DNA from: CAVALG01 sp963656085
GTDB taxonomy: Bacteria; Bacillota; Clostridia; Oscillospirales; Acutalibacteraceae
Assembly (NCBI GenBank): GCA_963656085.1
Contig: CAVKHV010000003.1
Location: 1-51,415 of the forward strand
Direction of reading: 5' to 3'
DNA: 51,415 bases
Made by a program: the position numbers and the translations under genes. The notes below the pieces were generated by a model. The model was not told where the DNA came from. It saw only the letters and a program-made list of their open reading frames with translations, and ran no database searches. Shown one piece after another: positions 24,834 to 33,179 of the stretch (the stretch's first letter is position 1; each line of letters starts with the position of its first letter).

Positions 24834-26390
24834 GTGGAAAAAATACCAGCAATTGAATTAAAAGGAATAACAAAGGTATTCGGAAACATTGTTGCCAATA
24901 AAGACGTAAACCTTACTGCGTATCGTGGCGAGATACTGTCTATTTTGGGTGAAAACGGAAGCGGGAAAACCACGCTTATGAATATGATTTCCGGTATATA
25001 TTACCCCGACCACGGACAGATTTTTATTGACGGAAATCCTGTTGTTATAACTTCCCCGAAAGATGCATTCGAATATAAAATAGGTATGATACATCAACAT
25101 TTTAAACTGGTTGATGTTTTTACCGCAACCGAAAATATTATTTTGGGACTTAAGGATAACGGCAAATTCAGTATAAAACAAAGCGCCGAAAAGATCAAAT
25201 CAATAAGTGAGCAATACGGCTTCGATATTGACCCGAATAAAAAAATATATGAAATGTCTGTGTCTGAAAAACAAACGGTCGAAATTATTAAAACACTCTA
25301 TCGCGGCGCTAATATTTTAATTCTTGACGAACCGACTGCCGTTCTTACACCGCAGGAAACCAAAAAACTGTTTAGAGTACTCCGCCGTATGCGTGATGAC
25401 GGTAAAACAATTATAATCATTACCCATAAATTGCACGAGGTAATGTCACTGTCTGACCGTGTTGCGGTACTTAGAAAAGGCGAATATGTAGGAACCGTAA
25501 ATACTTCCGAAACAAGCGAAAGCCGGCTTACAGAGATGATGGTCGGCAAACGCGTCAGTCTTAATATCGAAAGAACAGAACCCCAAAATTGTGAAGAGCG
25601 TTTAGTTGTCAACAACCTTAACTGTTTTAACCGTGAGGGCGTGAAAGTATTAAACAATATCTCTTTTGTTGCTAAAAGCGGTGAAATCCTCGGTATTGCA
25701 GGTATCGCGGGCAGCGGGCAGCGTGAACTGCTTGAAGCTATCGCAGGTCTGCAAAAGGTAGAAAACGGCGATATAATTTATAACGATCCGAAAACCGATA
25801 AGGAAGAAGATTTACGCAATAAAACACCTGTTCAGATAAGAGAGCTCGGCGTAAGGTTATCCTTCGTGCCGGAGGACAGGCTCGGTATGGGCTTGGTCGG
25901 TAATATGGATATTATCGATAATATGATGCTCAGAAGTTACGAAAAAGGTAAATCGGTATTTTTAGAGCGTAAATCTCCGAAATCACTTGCAGAAAAAATA
26001 ATTGATGAATTGGAAGTCGTCACACCGAGTGCAAACACTCCTGTTCGAAAACTTTCGGGCGGTAATGTCCAAAAAGTTCTTGTAGGACGCGAGATAGCGG
26101 CAGCACCTACGGTTCTTATGGCGGCTTATCCCGTAAGGGGACTGGACATAAATTCATCATATTTAATCTACAATCTGCTCAACAAACAGAAAAAGAACGG
26201 CACCGCTGTTATTTTTGTGGGTGAAGATTTAGACGTTCTTTTGGAATTGTGCGACCGAATAATGGTTATCAGTTCGGGCGGTATAAGCGGAATAGTAGAT
26301 GCCGCTACGGTAACGAAGGAAGAAGTCGGTTTGCTTATGACAAAAGTAAACAGCGATGACAATAACGGAGGGGATATAAATGCAGACTAA
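24834..26390 (+). CDS. Nucleoside ABC transporter, double ATPase subunit
   Basis: 518-residue protein with two fused ABC ATPase domains (sugar/nucleoside importer type). Domain 1: Walker A GENGSGKTTL, Q-loop GMIHQHF, signature-region MSVSEKQTVEI, Walker B LILDEPTAVLTPQE. Domain 2: degenerate Walker A GIAGSGQRELLEAI, signature LSGGNVQKVLVGRE and AYPVRGLDI. This asymmetry is normal for the family. The GTG at 24834 is preferred: AGGAGG ends 11 nt upstream, while the TTG at 24825 is only 2 nt from it. Its end overlaps the first permease by 11 nt. Confidence 0.93.
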   Translation: MEKIPAIELKGITKVFGNIVANKDVNLTAYRGEILSILGENGSGKTTLMNMISGIYYPDHGQIFIDGNPVVITSPKDAFEYKIGMIHQHFKLVDVFTATENIILGLKDNGKFSIKQSAEKIKSISEQYGFDIDPNKKIYEMSVSEKQTVEIIKTLYRGANILILDEPTAVLTPQETKKLFRVLRRMRDDGKTIIIITHKLHEVMSLSDRVAVLRKGEYVGTVNTSETSESRLTEMMVGKRVSLNIERTEPQNCEERLVVNNLNCFNREGVKVLNNISFVAKSGEILGIAGIAGSGQRELLEAIAGLQKVENGDIIYNDPKTDKEEDLRNKTPVQIRELGVRLSFVPEDRLGMGLVGNMDIIDNMMLRSYEKGKSVFLERKSPKSLAEKIIDELEVVTPSANTPVRKLSGGNVQKVLVGREIAAAPTVLMAAYPVRGLDINSSYLIYNLLNKQKKNGTAVIFVGEDLDVLLELCDRIMVISSGGISGIVDAATVTKEEVGLLMTKVNSDDNNGGDINAD

Positions 26391-27480
26391 ATCGGTGAAA
26401 GAACCGCTGTTTCATATAGCAAAACGAAATGCAATGCCTTGGTGGAAATCTTGGCTGATTCGTGCCGCTGCTGTTGTGTTTGCTTTGATTGTCAGCGCAA
26501 TCGTTACGGTGTTTCTAACAAAAGAAAATCCCTTCAGCGTATATTTTTATATGATTGACGGCGCTATAGGTACTGAAAGAAGAATTTGGAGCCTGTTGCA
26601 AAATATTGCAATGCTGCTTTGTGTTGCCCTTGCCGTAACCCCTGCGTTTAAGATGCGATTTTGGAACATCGGCGCAGAAGGTCAGGTTTTGGTAGGCGGT
26701 TTGGCATCGGCTGCGTGTATGATATTGCTCGGCGGCAAAGTTCCCAATGCTGTGCTGCTGCTTATAATAGTTGCTTCAAGTATTTTGGCAGGTATGCTTT
26801 GGGCGGTGATTCCGGCATTTTTTAAAGCAAACTGGAACACAAACGAAACCCTGTTTACACTTATGATGAACTATATCGCCATTCAGTTGGTATCTTTCTT
26901 TGTTTATAAATGGTCTGTTCCTAAGGGATCGGGTCAGATAGGTGTAATCAACAGCGAAACAGAATCAGGTTGGCTCCCGTCTATAGGTAATTACAATTAT
27001 CTGCTTAATGTTTTAATAGTTCTTGCCATTACAGTTGCCGTCTATATATACTTAAAATACAGTAAACACGGATATGAATTAACCGTTGTCGGCGAAAGTG
27101 AAAACACCGCCCGTTACATAGGCGTAAATGTAAAAAAAGTTATTATAAGAACTATGGCGCTTTCGGGCGCTATATGCGGTATAGTAGGAATGTTGCTTGT
27201 TTCGGGAACCGACCATACAATAACTCGCGACACCGCAGGCGGACGCGGCTTTACGGCGATTATGGTATCATGGCTTGCAAAATTCAATCCCATATATATG
27301 ATATTTACCTCGTTCTTAATTGTATTTCTTCAAAAAGGCGCAACGGAGATATCAACACAGTTTGAACTTAATGATTCGTTCTCGGAAATTATTACAGGTA
27401 TAATAATATTCTTTATAATCGGCTGTGAATTCTTTATAAATTATTCGGTTAAATTCCGCAAAAAAGAGGAGGTTCGGTAA
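26380..27480 (+). CDS. Nucleoside ABC transporter permease 1
   Basis: 366-residue inner-membrane permease of the BPD_transp_2 type, with about nine helices. Typical motifs: FKMRFWNIGAEGQVLVGGLA near the third helix and the cytoplasmic coupling region YELTVVGESENTARYIGVNV. It begins with MQTKSVKEPLFHIAKRN, a charged cytoplasmic start. GGAGGGG upstream of the ATG. Its stop overlaps the next start (TAATG), so expression of the two permeases is coupled. Confidence 0.93.
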   Translation: MQTKSVKEPLFHIAKRNAMPWWKSWLIRAAAVVFALIVSAIVTVFLTKENPFSVYFYMIDGAIGTERRIWSLLQNIAMLLCVALAVTPAFKMRFWNIGAEGQVLVGGLASAACMILLGGKVPNAVLLLIIVASSILAGMLWAVIPAFFKANWNTNETLFTLMMNYIAIQLVSFFVYKWSVPKGSGQIGVINSETESGWLPSIGNYNYLLNVLIVLAITVAVYIYLKYSKHGYELTVVGESENTARYIGVNVKKVIIRTMALSGAICGIVGMLLVSGTDHTITRDTAGGRGFTAIMVSWLAKFNPIYMIFTSFLIVFLQKGATEISTQFELNDSFSEIITGIIIFFIIGCEFFINYSVKFRKKEEVR

Positions 27481-28469
27481 TGATTATTCAGTTTATTCAA
27501 CGCGCAGTAATTCAAGGCATTCCGCTTCTCTTCGGTTCAACCGGTGAAATAATTACCGAAAAAAGCGGCAATTTGAATCTCGGAATCCCCGGTATTATGT
27601 ATGTAGGCGGTATAAGCGGAGTTATAGGCGCATTTATGTATGAAAATGCAGTAGGCGCAAGCAACATTAACCCATTTTTGGCGGTTATCATTCCTCTTTT
27701 TGCATCTTTGTTAGGCTCGCTTTTAATGGGCTTGATTTATTGTTTCCTTACCGTTACACTGCGCTCAAATCAGAATGTTACCGGTCTTGCACTTACTACA
27801 TTCGGCGTCGGATTCGGCAATTTCTTCGGCGGCTCGCTTATAAAACTTACAGGCAGCGAACTGCCGTCCATAACGTTGACTGCAACAAGTAACTGCTTTA
27901 GAAAGGCCTTGCCTTTTGCCGACAATTCGGGCTGGTTTGGTAAGATATTCCTTTCATACAGCTTCTTGGCATATCTTTCAATTGCAATCGCTATTGTTGC
28001 TTCAATCATCTTTAAACGCACACGCGTAGGACTTCATCTCCGTGCCGTGGGTGAAAATCCCGCAACAGCCGATGCTGCAGGCATTAATGTAAACCGTTAT
28101 AAATATTTTGCAACCTGTATCGGCAGTATGATTGCAGGTCTCGGGGGTCTTTATTACGTTATGGATTACGCTAACGGCGTTTGGTCTAATGACGGTTTCG
28201 GCGACCGTGGCTGGCTTGCTATAGCACTTGTTATATTTGCAGTTTGGAGACCTAATATGAGTATACTCGGCTCGATTCTTTTCGGCGGATTGTTTATAGT
28301 CCATAACTATGTGCATTTCCTGGGTCTCGGCGTAAGTTCACAGGAAATATTTAAAATGTTGCCATATGTAGTTACAATTATTGTACTTGTGGTTATAAGT
28401 ATGCGCAAGAAGCGTGAAAATCAGCCGCCGCAGGCGCTCGGACTCCCATATTTCCGCGAGGACCGATAA
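27480..28469 (+). CDS. Nucleoside ABC transporter permease 2
   Basis: 329-residue partner permease. The segment LFGSTGEIITEKSGNLNLGI and then PGIMYVGGISG is diagnostic of the second permease of nucleoside importers (NupC/YufQ type). The coupling region reads LHLRAVGENPATADAAGINV. Last gene of the xpt operon; no strong terminator follows, only an AT-rich inverted repeat. Confidence 0.93.
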   Translation: MIIQFIQRAVIQGIPLLFGSTGEIITEKSGNLNLGIPGIMYVGGISGVIGAFMYENAVGASNINPFLAVIIPLFASLLGSLLMGLIYCFLTVTLRSNQNVTGLALTTFGVGFGNFFGGSLIKLTGSELPSITLTATSNCFRKALPFADNSGWFGKIFLSYSFLAYLSIAIAIVASIIFKRTRVGLHLRAVGENPATADAAGINVNRYKYFATCIGSMIAGLGGLYYVMDYANGVWSNDGFGDRGWLAIALVIFAVWRPNMSILGSILFGGLFIVHNYVHFLGLGVSSQEIFKMLPYVVTIIVLVVISMRKKRENQPPQALGLPYFREDR

Positions 28470-28519
28470 ACTTTAAGCAAATTGTAATAATTTTTAACTT
28501 TATTTGTTACAATTAAAGT
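28470..28519 (+). repeat. AT-rich inverted repeat after the nucleoside importer operon
   Basis: ACTTT (28470-28474) and AATTGTAA (28480-28487) pair with TTACAATT (28507-28514) and AAAGT (28515-28519) around a 19-nt loop, with a 5-nt bulge on one side. No T-run follows. It may be a weak terminator or an operator for the deacetylase gene. Confidence 0.4.
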
Positions 28520-28558
28520 GGTAGTATATGACTTGGATGAATAGTAAAGGTGATAAAT

Positions 28559-29464
28559 ATGAAATTGTTTTTTGCCAAGATGTATACAAATCATAAGTTT
28601 TCCACTGCTTTGTTGTCGGTCTTTACATTTCTGATTGTCATTTCTTTAACAATATCAATTTCCGATATTGTGCATACGGGGAATTCAAGGTCTGTAAAAG
28701 CGTCTGCAAGCGAAGGCGATAAAACCAAATCGGGCAGTGCCGATTCTGCCGATTCGTTGTCGGGCGCGTCTTCTTCAAAACCTGTGCCGCTGCCGGAAAA
28801 GGTATGCTATTTGACATTTGATGACGGACCCTCGAACCGAACACCGGAAATTCTTGATATTCTTGACCGTTATAACGCCAAAGCCACTTTTTTTGTGGTT
28901 GGTACATCTAAACTTGAACTTCTGCCTCAAATTGTAAGCAGAGGTAATTCAGTAGGCTTACATTCCGACAGTCATGTTTATTCAAGCGTTTATGCAAGTG
29001 ACGATGCTTTTTATGCTGATTTGAATGCGGTTTCAACAAAAGTTGAGCAAATATTAGGGTATAGACCCACGCTTATAAGATTCCCGGGCGGCAGCGATAA
29101 CGCGGTAAGTAAAGGCTGCCCCGGACTTATGACTAGACTTACACAAAGCGTCCGTCAAAACGGATATCAGTATGTTGATTGGAATATTGTCGCCAATGAT
29201 ACGACTGCTTCAATGATGCAGAATATTAACGGTCACCGTATGACTCCGGCGCCTGTCATTTTGCAATCGGTCATAGATCGCAGTTATAACTCAGACGGTA
29301 CGGACAAAGGGCGCATTTGTGTTTTAATGCACGACGCCGAAGCAAAATATTCAACTGTTGAGGCGTTGCCTGCTATAATTGAAAATTTGCAGTCGCGCGG
29401 CTATGCGTTGCTGCCGATGGATATGAGTTCACCGGAATTTCACGCCGCAAAACTTAATAACTGA
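28559..29464 (+). CDS. Membrane-anchored polysaccharide (peptidoglycan) deacetylase, NodB domain
   Basis: 301 residues: a hydrophobic N-terminal anchor (about 17-38), a Ser/Asp/Lys-rich linker of about 40 residues, then a carbohydrate esterase 4 domain. Motifs: TFDDGPSNRTPEIL with the base and metal Asp, HSDSH with the two metal His, RFPGGSDN, VDWNI, and the final LMHDAEAKYSTVEALP with the catalytic His. It probably removes N-acetyl groups from cell-wall glycan outside the membrane. Start at ATG 28559 with AAAGGTGA 5 nt upstream; the GTG at 28550 lies inside that site. Spore-cortex deacetylase (PdaA-like) is possible but not provable. Confidence 0.9.
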   Translation: MKLFFAKMYTNHKFSTALLSVFTFLIVISLTISISDIVHTGNSRSVKASASEGDKTKSGSADSADSLSGASSSKPVPLPEKVCYLTFDDGPSNRTPEILDILDRYNAKATFFVVGTSKLELLPQIVSRGNSVGLHSDSHVYSSVYASDDAFYADLNAVSTKVEQILGYRPTLIRFPGGSDNAVSKGCPGLMTRLTQSVRQNGYQYVDWNIVANDTTASMMQNINGHRMTPAPVILQSVIDRSYNSDGTDKGRICVLMHDAEAKYSTVEALPAIIENLQSRGYALLPMDMSSPEFHAAKLNN

Positions 29465-29489
29465 TTGAATGACTAAATCCTACATAAGA

Positions 29490-29530
29490 CGTAAAAACAC
29501 CCTGAATCGAGAAACGATGCAGGGTGTTTG
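29490..29530. terminator. Bidirectional terminator between convergent genes
   Basis: AAACACCCTG / CAGGGTGTTT (10 bp) with an inner ATCG/CGAT extension. Read on the minus strand it is followed by TTTTTAC, so it mainly serves the E2-like gene. Confidence 0.85.
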
Positions 29531-29544
29531 GCGTTATAGTGAGA

Positions 29545-30408
29545 TTAATAGAATTTTCCTTTCTTTTGGAAGGGAAGGTCAAGTTTGACTGTTTCGGGCG
29601 GTGTTTCAAGAATTTGCGGATTTGCCAAAAAACTTGACAGTCTTCTGAATGCCTGTGCATAATAAAGTCCGCCTGTGATACGCTCATCCATAGCAATTCC
29701 GAGCGGCATATACTTAACGGTTTTAACTTCACCGTTGTGTAATTCGCACCGTTTTTCAAGTGTACCTATTGTTATAAAAATTGCCGTGGAACCGAAATTA
29801 TAAATGTGATGGAAGATTGCGCTTGTACGTATGCTTGCAAGGTTTGAAATAGTCAGGCTTGAATGAAAAGGACTGACATCTTTTGTTATAACCTTCGGTA
29901 AAAGTCCGTGTTTATCAAGCCACATAAGGAACGGAACACCGATAGACAGCAACCCGGGTATATTTATAAGTTTAACGAATTTATCCATACCGTTTTCTTC
30001 ACTCACCTTACGGCTTTTTTCGATAAATTCATTTATCTTGCGGTTAACATCATATATCGTATCGGTAAGTTCAAATTCCACCTTGCCCATAGTTTCTTCC
30101 GAGTCGGAACCCGGTTTTAAAACAACCATTGCAACCTGAATGTCATTGTGTGCATACACACGCTTGTTAATCACAAACCGGTTAAGTTCCGGATATTCTG
30201 TCAACAAACGTACATATGCAGATATGAACAGTGCCAGGTGGCTTATCTTATCGCCTGATTTTCGCTTTGCGTTAATGTAATTCTGCATAGGTGCATATGG
30301 AATATCGACATTAACATAATTCAGCGAGTCATTTTTTTTAGTCATTATAAAAGGCACAACACTGTACATTGGGTTAACGCCTTTAACTCGCCTGCCATCT
30401 CGTCTCAT
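29545..30408 (-). CDS. Stand-alone 2-oxoacid dehydrogenase E2-like acyltransferase domain protein
   Basis: 287 residues matching only the chloramphenicol-acetyltransferase-like catalytic domain of E2 subunits; no lipoyl or peripheral-subunit-binding domain. Features: RRDGRRVKGVNPMYSVVPFI at the start, PELNRFVINKRVYAHNDIQV, PFHSSLTISNLASI and a C-terminal motif LGIAMDERITGGLYYA. Classical E2 has a catalytic DHRxxDG at this last point; here it is DERITGG, so both the His and the second Asp are replaced. The DER form is, from memory, usual for this Firmicute subfamily, whose role is unknown. ATG 30408 has TTGGAGA upstream; a TTG at 30426 would precede that site. Confidence 0.85.
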   Translation of the reverse strand: MRRDGRRVKGVNPMYSVVPFIMTKKNDSLNYVNVDIPYAPMQNYINAKRKSGDKISHLALFISAYVRLLTEYPELNRFVINKRVYAHNDIQVAMVVLKPGSDSEETMGKVEFELTDTIYDVNRKINEFIEKSRKVSEENGMDKFVKLINIPGLLSIGVPFLMWLDKHGLLPKVITKDVSPFHSSLTISNLASIRTSAIFHHIYNFGSTAIFITIGTLEKRCELHNGEVKTVKYMPLGIAMDERITGGLYYAQAFRRLSSFLANPQILETPPETVKLDLPFQKKGKFY

Positions 30409-30462
30409 TAGCTGTCTCCAATCCAAATTAATTAATAAAGAACAAAGTCCAATTTCCGAATA

Positions 30463-30491
30463 ATTATACTACAAAAATTGTCGAAGGTCAA
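30463..30491 (-). promoter_or_regulatory. Sigma-A promoter of the E2-like gene
   Basis: On the minus strand TTGACC (30491-30486), 17-bp spacer, TATAAT (30468-30463), about 55 nt before the chosen ATG. Confidence 0.8.
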
Positions 30492-30634
30492 CATTTTTAT
30501 TAAATGTGGTTTTATAATATGCTTTTATAACACAAATAATTCTACCGTTCTTTAATCTTTTTCCTTCTTTGTACAACACATATGTTAAAAAATTATTAAA
30601 TATCCGAAAATAATATTTTTTTTGAATTTTACTA

Positions 30635-30664
30635 TTGAGAAATGATAGTGATATGAGTTATAAT
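30635..30664 (+). promoter_or_regulatory. Sigma-A promoter of the mre operon
   Basis: TTGAGA (30635-30640), 18-bp spacer, TATAAT (30659-30664), 38 nt before the mreB start, in an AT-rich 290-bp divergent region that otherwise shows only the E2-like promoter. Confidence 0.65.
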
Positions 30665-30701
30665 AACTTAAGATATATAATATTTGTGAGGTTGATTTAA
30701 C

Positions 30702-31727
30702 TTGTTCACTAAAGATATTGCCATTGATCTCGGTACTTCCAATACAACGGTTTATGCAAAGGGCAGGGGCGTTATTTTAAGCGAGCCCTCGGTCGTTGCA
30801 TATGATGTCCGCAGCGATATCGTTAAAGCTGTAGGTACCGAGGCTAAGGATATGATCGGCAGAACTCCCGGCTCAATTGTAGCTGTAAAACCGCTTAAAG
30901 ACGGCGTAATTGCTGATTTTGATGTTACCGCTGCTATGATAAAAAGATTTATTCATACTGCTATGCGCGGTTCTTTTATTTCTAAAATAAGGGTGATGGT
31001 CTGCGTTCCTTCAGGTGTTACCGAGGTTGAAAGCCGCGCTGTTTATGATGCGGTAAGGCAGGCGGGTGCCAGCGCAAATGAGATTACTATTGTCGAGCAG
31101 CCTTTGGTCGGCGCTATCGGTTCGGGAATCAAGGTCGATGACGCTTCAGGTAATATGGTTGTTGTGATCGGCGGCGGAACTACGGAAATAGCGGTTGTTT
31201 CATTAAGCGATATTGTTACCGCACAATCGGTAAAAACCGCAGGCGACCATTTTGATGAGGCAATTATAAATTACATAAGAAAAAGACATAACCTTCTTAT
31301 AGGTGACCGTACTGCGGAACGTATTAAATTAGATATCGGCTCTGTTTTGCCTTATGAAAACGAGGGCGAAGTTGAAATTAAGGGCAGAAATATTGTGGAC
31401 GGTCTTCCCAAGAATGTGACGGTAACTTCCGAAGAAATACGCGAAGTTATGCTTGACCTTGCATACACAATAATTGATGAAATTAAAGTAACATTTGAAA
31501 AAACGCCACCCGAACTGGCGGCGGATATTATTGATACGGGTATAACATTAATGGGCGGCGGTGCGCTTATTCGCGGCATTGACAAGTTAATTGCGGACGA
31601 AACAGGTCTTACAGTAACCGTTGCCGAAAATCCTACGGGGTGCGTTATAAAAGGAATGGCTAAAAAGATTGAATCGAACCGTTCGTTTAACAACTACGTT
31701 TTCAGAACGTCGAAACGGTATATTTAA
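30702..31727 (+). CDS. mreB: Rod shape-determining protein MreB/Mbl
   Basis: Actin-like ATPase that forms membrane-associated filaments guiding lateral wall synthesis. 341 residues. Phosphate-1 motif AIDLGTSNTTVYAKGRG, phosphate-2 VVIGGGTTEIAVVSLSD, and adenosine region MGGGALIRGIDKLIADETGL. The start is TTG at 30702 with GAGGT about 10 nt upstream. First gene of the mreB-mreC-mreD-PBP2 cluster. Confidence 0.95.
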   Translation: MFTKDIAIDLGTSNTTVYAKGRGVILSEPSVVAYDVRSDIVKAVGTEAKDMIGRTPGSIVAVKPLKDGVIADFDVTAAMIKRFIHTAMRGSFISKIRVMVCVPSGVTEVESRAVYDAVRQAGASANEITIVEQPLVGAIGSGIKVDDASGNMVVVIGGGTTEIAVVSLSDIVTAQSVKTAGDHFDEAIINYIRKRHNLLIGDRTAERIKLDIGSVLPYENEGEVEIKGRNIVDGLPKNVTVTSEEIREVMLDLAYTIIDEIKVTFEKTPPELAADIIDTGITLMGGGALIRGIDKLIADETGLTVTVAENPTGCVIKGMAKKIESNRSFNNYVFRTSKRYI

Positions 31728-31746
31728 TTGATTTCGGTGATTTTAA

Positions 31747-32622
31747 ATGAGATTTTTCTTCAGAAGCAGAAAATTTAAGATTCTTTTAGGTTGCATTGCC
31801 GCCGTTCTTGCCACGTCCGTAATTATCGGCATCATAGGTAAGGTTGCGTCGCCGGGCAGCGGAATTCTGGGTGCGATTGCAACGCCTTTTCAAAAAAGCG
31901 CAGCGTGGGTATCAGGTGCTTTTTCGGATGTATCATCGAAACTTGTTGACGGCGAAAAAATTATGGAAGAAAACGATAAGCTTAAAAATGAGAACGCCGA
32001 ACTTAACCGAAAGTTGGCTGAATACGAAAACTCGGCAGAGGAAAACAAATTCTATAAAAATTTTTTGGAAATTAAGGAAGAGAACCCGGATTATAAATTT
32101 CAAAATGCTAAATTGATAGCCACCGACAACTCAAATTCTTTTAAGAATTTCACCATTGACAAAGGTCTGCTTGACGGTGTTTCCGTCAATGACCCTGTTA
32201 TTTCGGAAAATGGTTTGATAGGTTATGTTAAGGTTGCGGCGCCGACATATTCCAATGTTGAAACTATACTAAGCAACGGCACCAATGTGGGCGGGATTGA
32301 CAGCCGAACCGCTGATGCCGGCGTGATTACAGGTTCGGTTAAACTTGCCTCATCCAATAAAATGAATTTTCATGACCTTTCCCGAAAATGCTCGGTCACG
32401 GTCGGCGACCTGATTGTAACTTCGGGCGGCGGCATTTATCCAAAGGGGCTGCTTATAGGTAAGGTTACCGACGTTAATGTTGATAATGTAAATCAGTCGG
32501 TCTATGCCGAGGTTAAATCTCAGGTCGACCTGGATAAAATTAAAAACGTAATGGTTATAACATATTTCTCCGGTCAGGGCGTTTTTGCAGGCGATACAGC
32601 AACGGGGGATGCAGGACGATGA
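31747..32622 (+). CDS. mreC: Rod shape-determining protein MreC
   Basis: 291 residues: a short basic N-terminus, one helix (about 12-32), a coiled coil (about 65-105, rich in EENDKLKNENAELNRKLAEY) and the beta-barrel domain with TDNSNSFKNFTIDKGLLDGV and GLIGYV. It links MreB filaments to the extracellular synthases. Its end overlaps the mreD start by 4 nt (ATGA). Confidence 0.95.
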   Translation: MRFFFRSRKFKILLGCIAAVLATSVIIGIIGKVASPGSGILGAIATPFQKSAAWVSGAFSDVSSKLVDGEKIMEENDKLKNENAELNRKLAEYENSAEENKFYKNFLEIKEENPDYKFQNAKLIATDNSNSFKNFTIDKGLLDGVSVNDPVISENGLIGYVKVAAPTYSNVETILSNGTNVGGIDSRTADAGVITGSVKLASSNKMNFHDLSRKCSVTVGDLIVTSGGGIYPKGLLIGKVTDVNVDNVNQSVYAEVKSQVDLDKIKNVMVITYFSGQGVFAGDTATGDAGR

Positions 32623-33137
32623 AAGAAAAGAAAGGAATCGTCCCCGTGGTTTCGTTGGTCTTTGCCGTAACATTTTTATATTACCTGATGTTTTACGGTA
32701 ATTTCGGGATTTCCCGAATCGGAAATGCAACAGTGTTTTTATTTATTCCGTTTGTCGTCTATGTAAGCATATTCCTTAACGGATTTTGGGGATTTTTCTT
32801 CGGTACGGCGGTCGGCTTTATGCTGGATGCCGTCAGTGCAGTCTCCCCGTGCTTCAATACGGTTATACTTATGCTGTTCGGCGTAACCGCAGGACTGATT
32901 TCAAGATTATATTTTAACAATAATTTTCTTTCGGCAATTATAATAGGTTTTTTCTATGACTTTCTGTACTTTTCCGTAAGATTTGCGATTTTCACTCTTC
33001 CGAGCGGAGAACGTGAATTATTGTATGCGTTTGTACAAGAGGTTGCCCTTTCAACCGTTTATACAGTTATACTCGGAATAATTCCGTACCTGATTGTAAA
33101 AAAAATATCACAAACGTTTTTAACCGATGTGTTGTAA
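32619..33137 (+). CDS. mreD: Rod shape-determining protein MreD
   Basis: 172-residue membrane protein with about five helices, in the standard place after mreC. The features are weakly conserved in this family, so the call rests on size, topology (FGTAVGFMLDAVSAVSP, FYDFLYFSVRFAIF) and position. Confidence 0.92.
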   Translation: MKEKKGIVPVVSLVFAVTFLYYLMFYGNFGISRIGNATVFLFIPFVVYVSIFLNGFWGFFFGTAVGFMLDAVSAVSPCFNTVILMLFGVTAGLISRLYFNNNFLSAIIIGFFYDFLYFSVRFAIFTLPSGERELLYAFVQEVALSTVYTVILGIIPYLIVKKISQTFLTDVL

Positions 33138-33179
33138 AATTCAAGCTGTGCGGCAATTACATTATAAGGTGTAATGATT

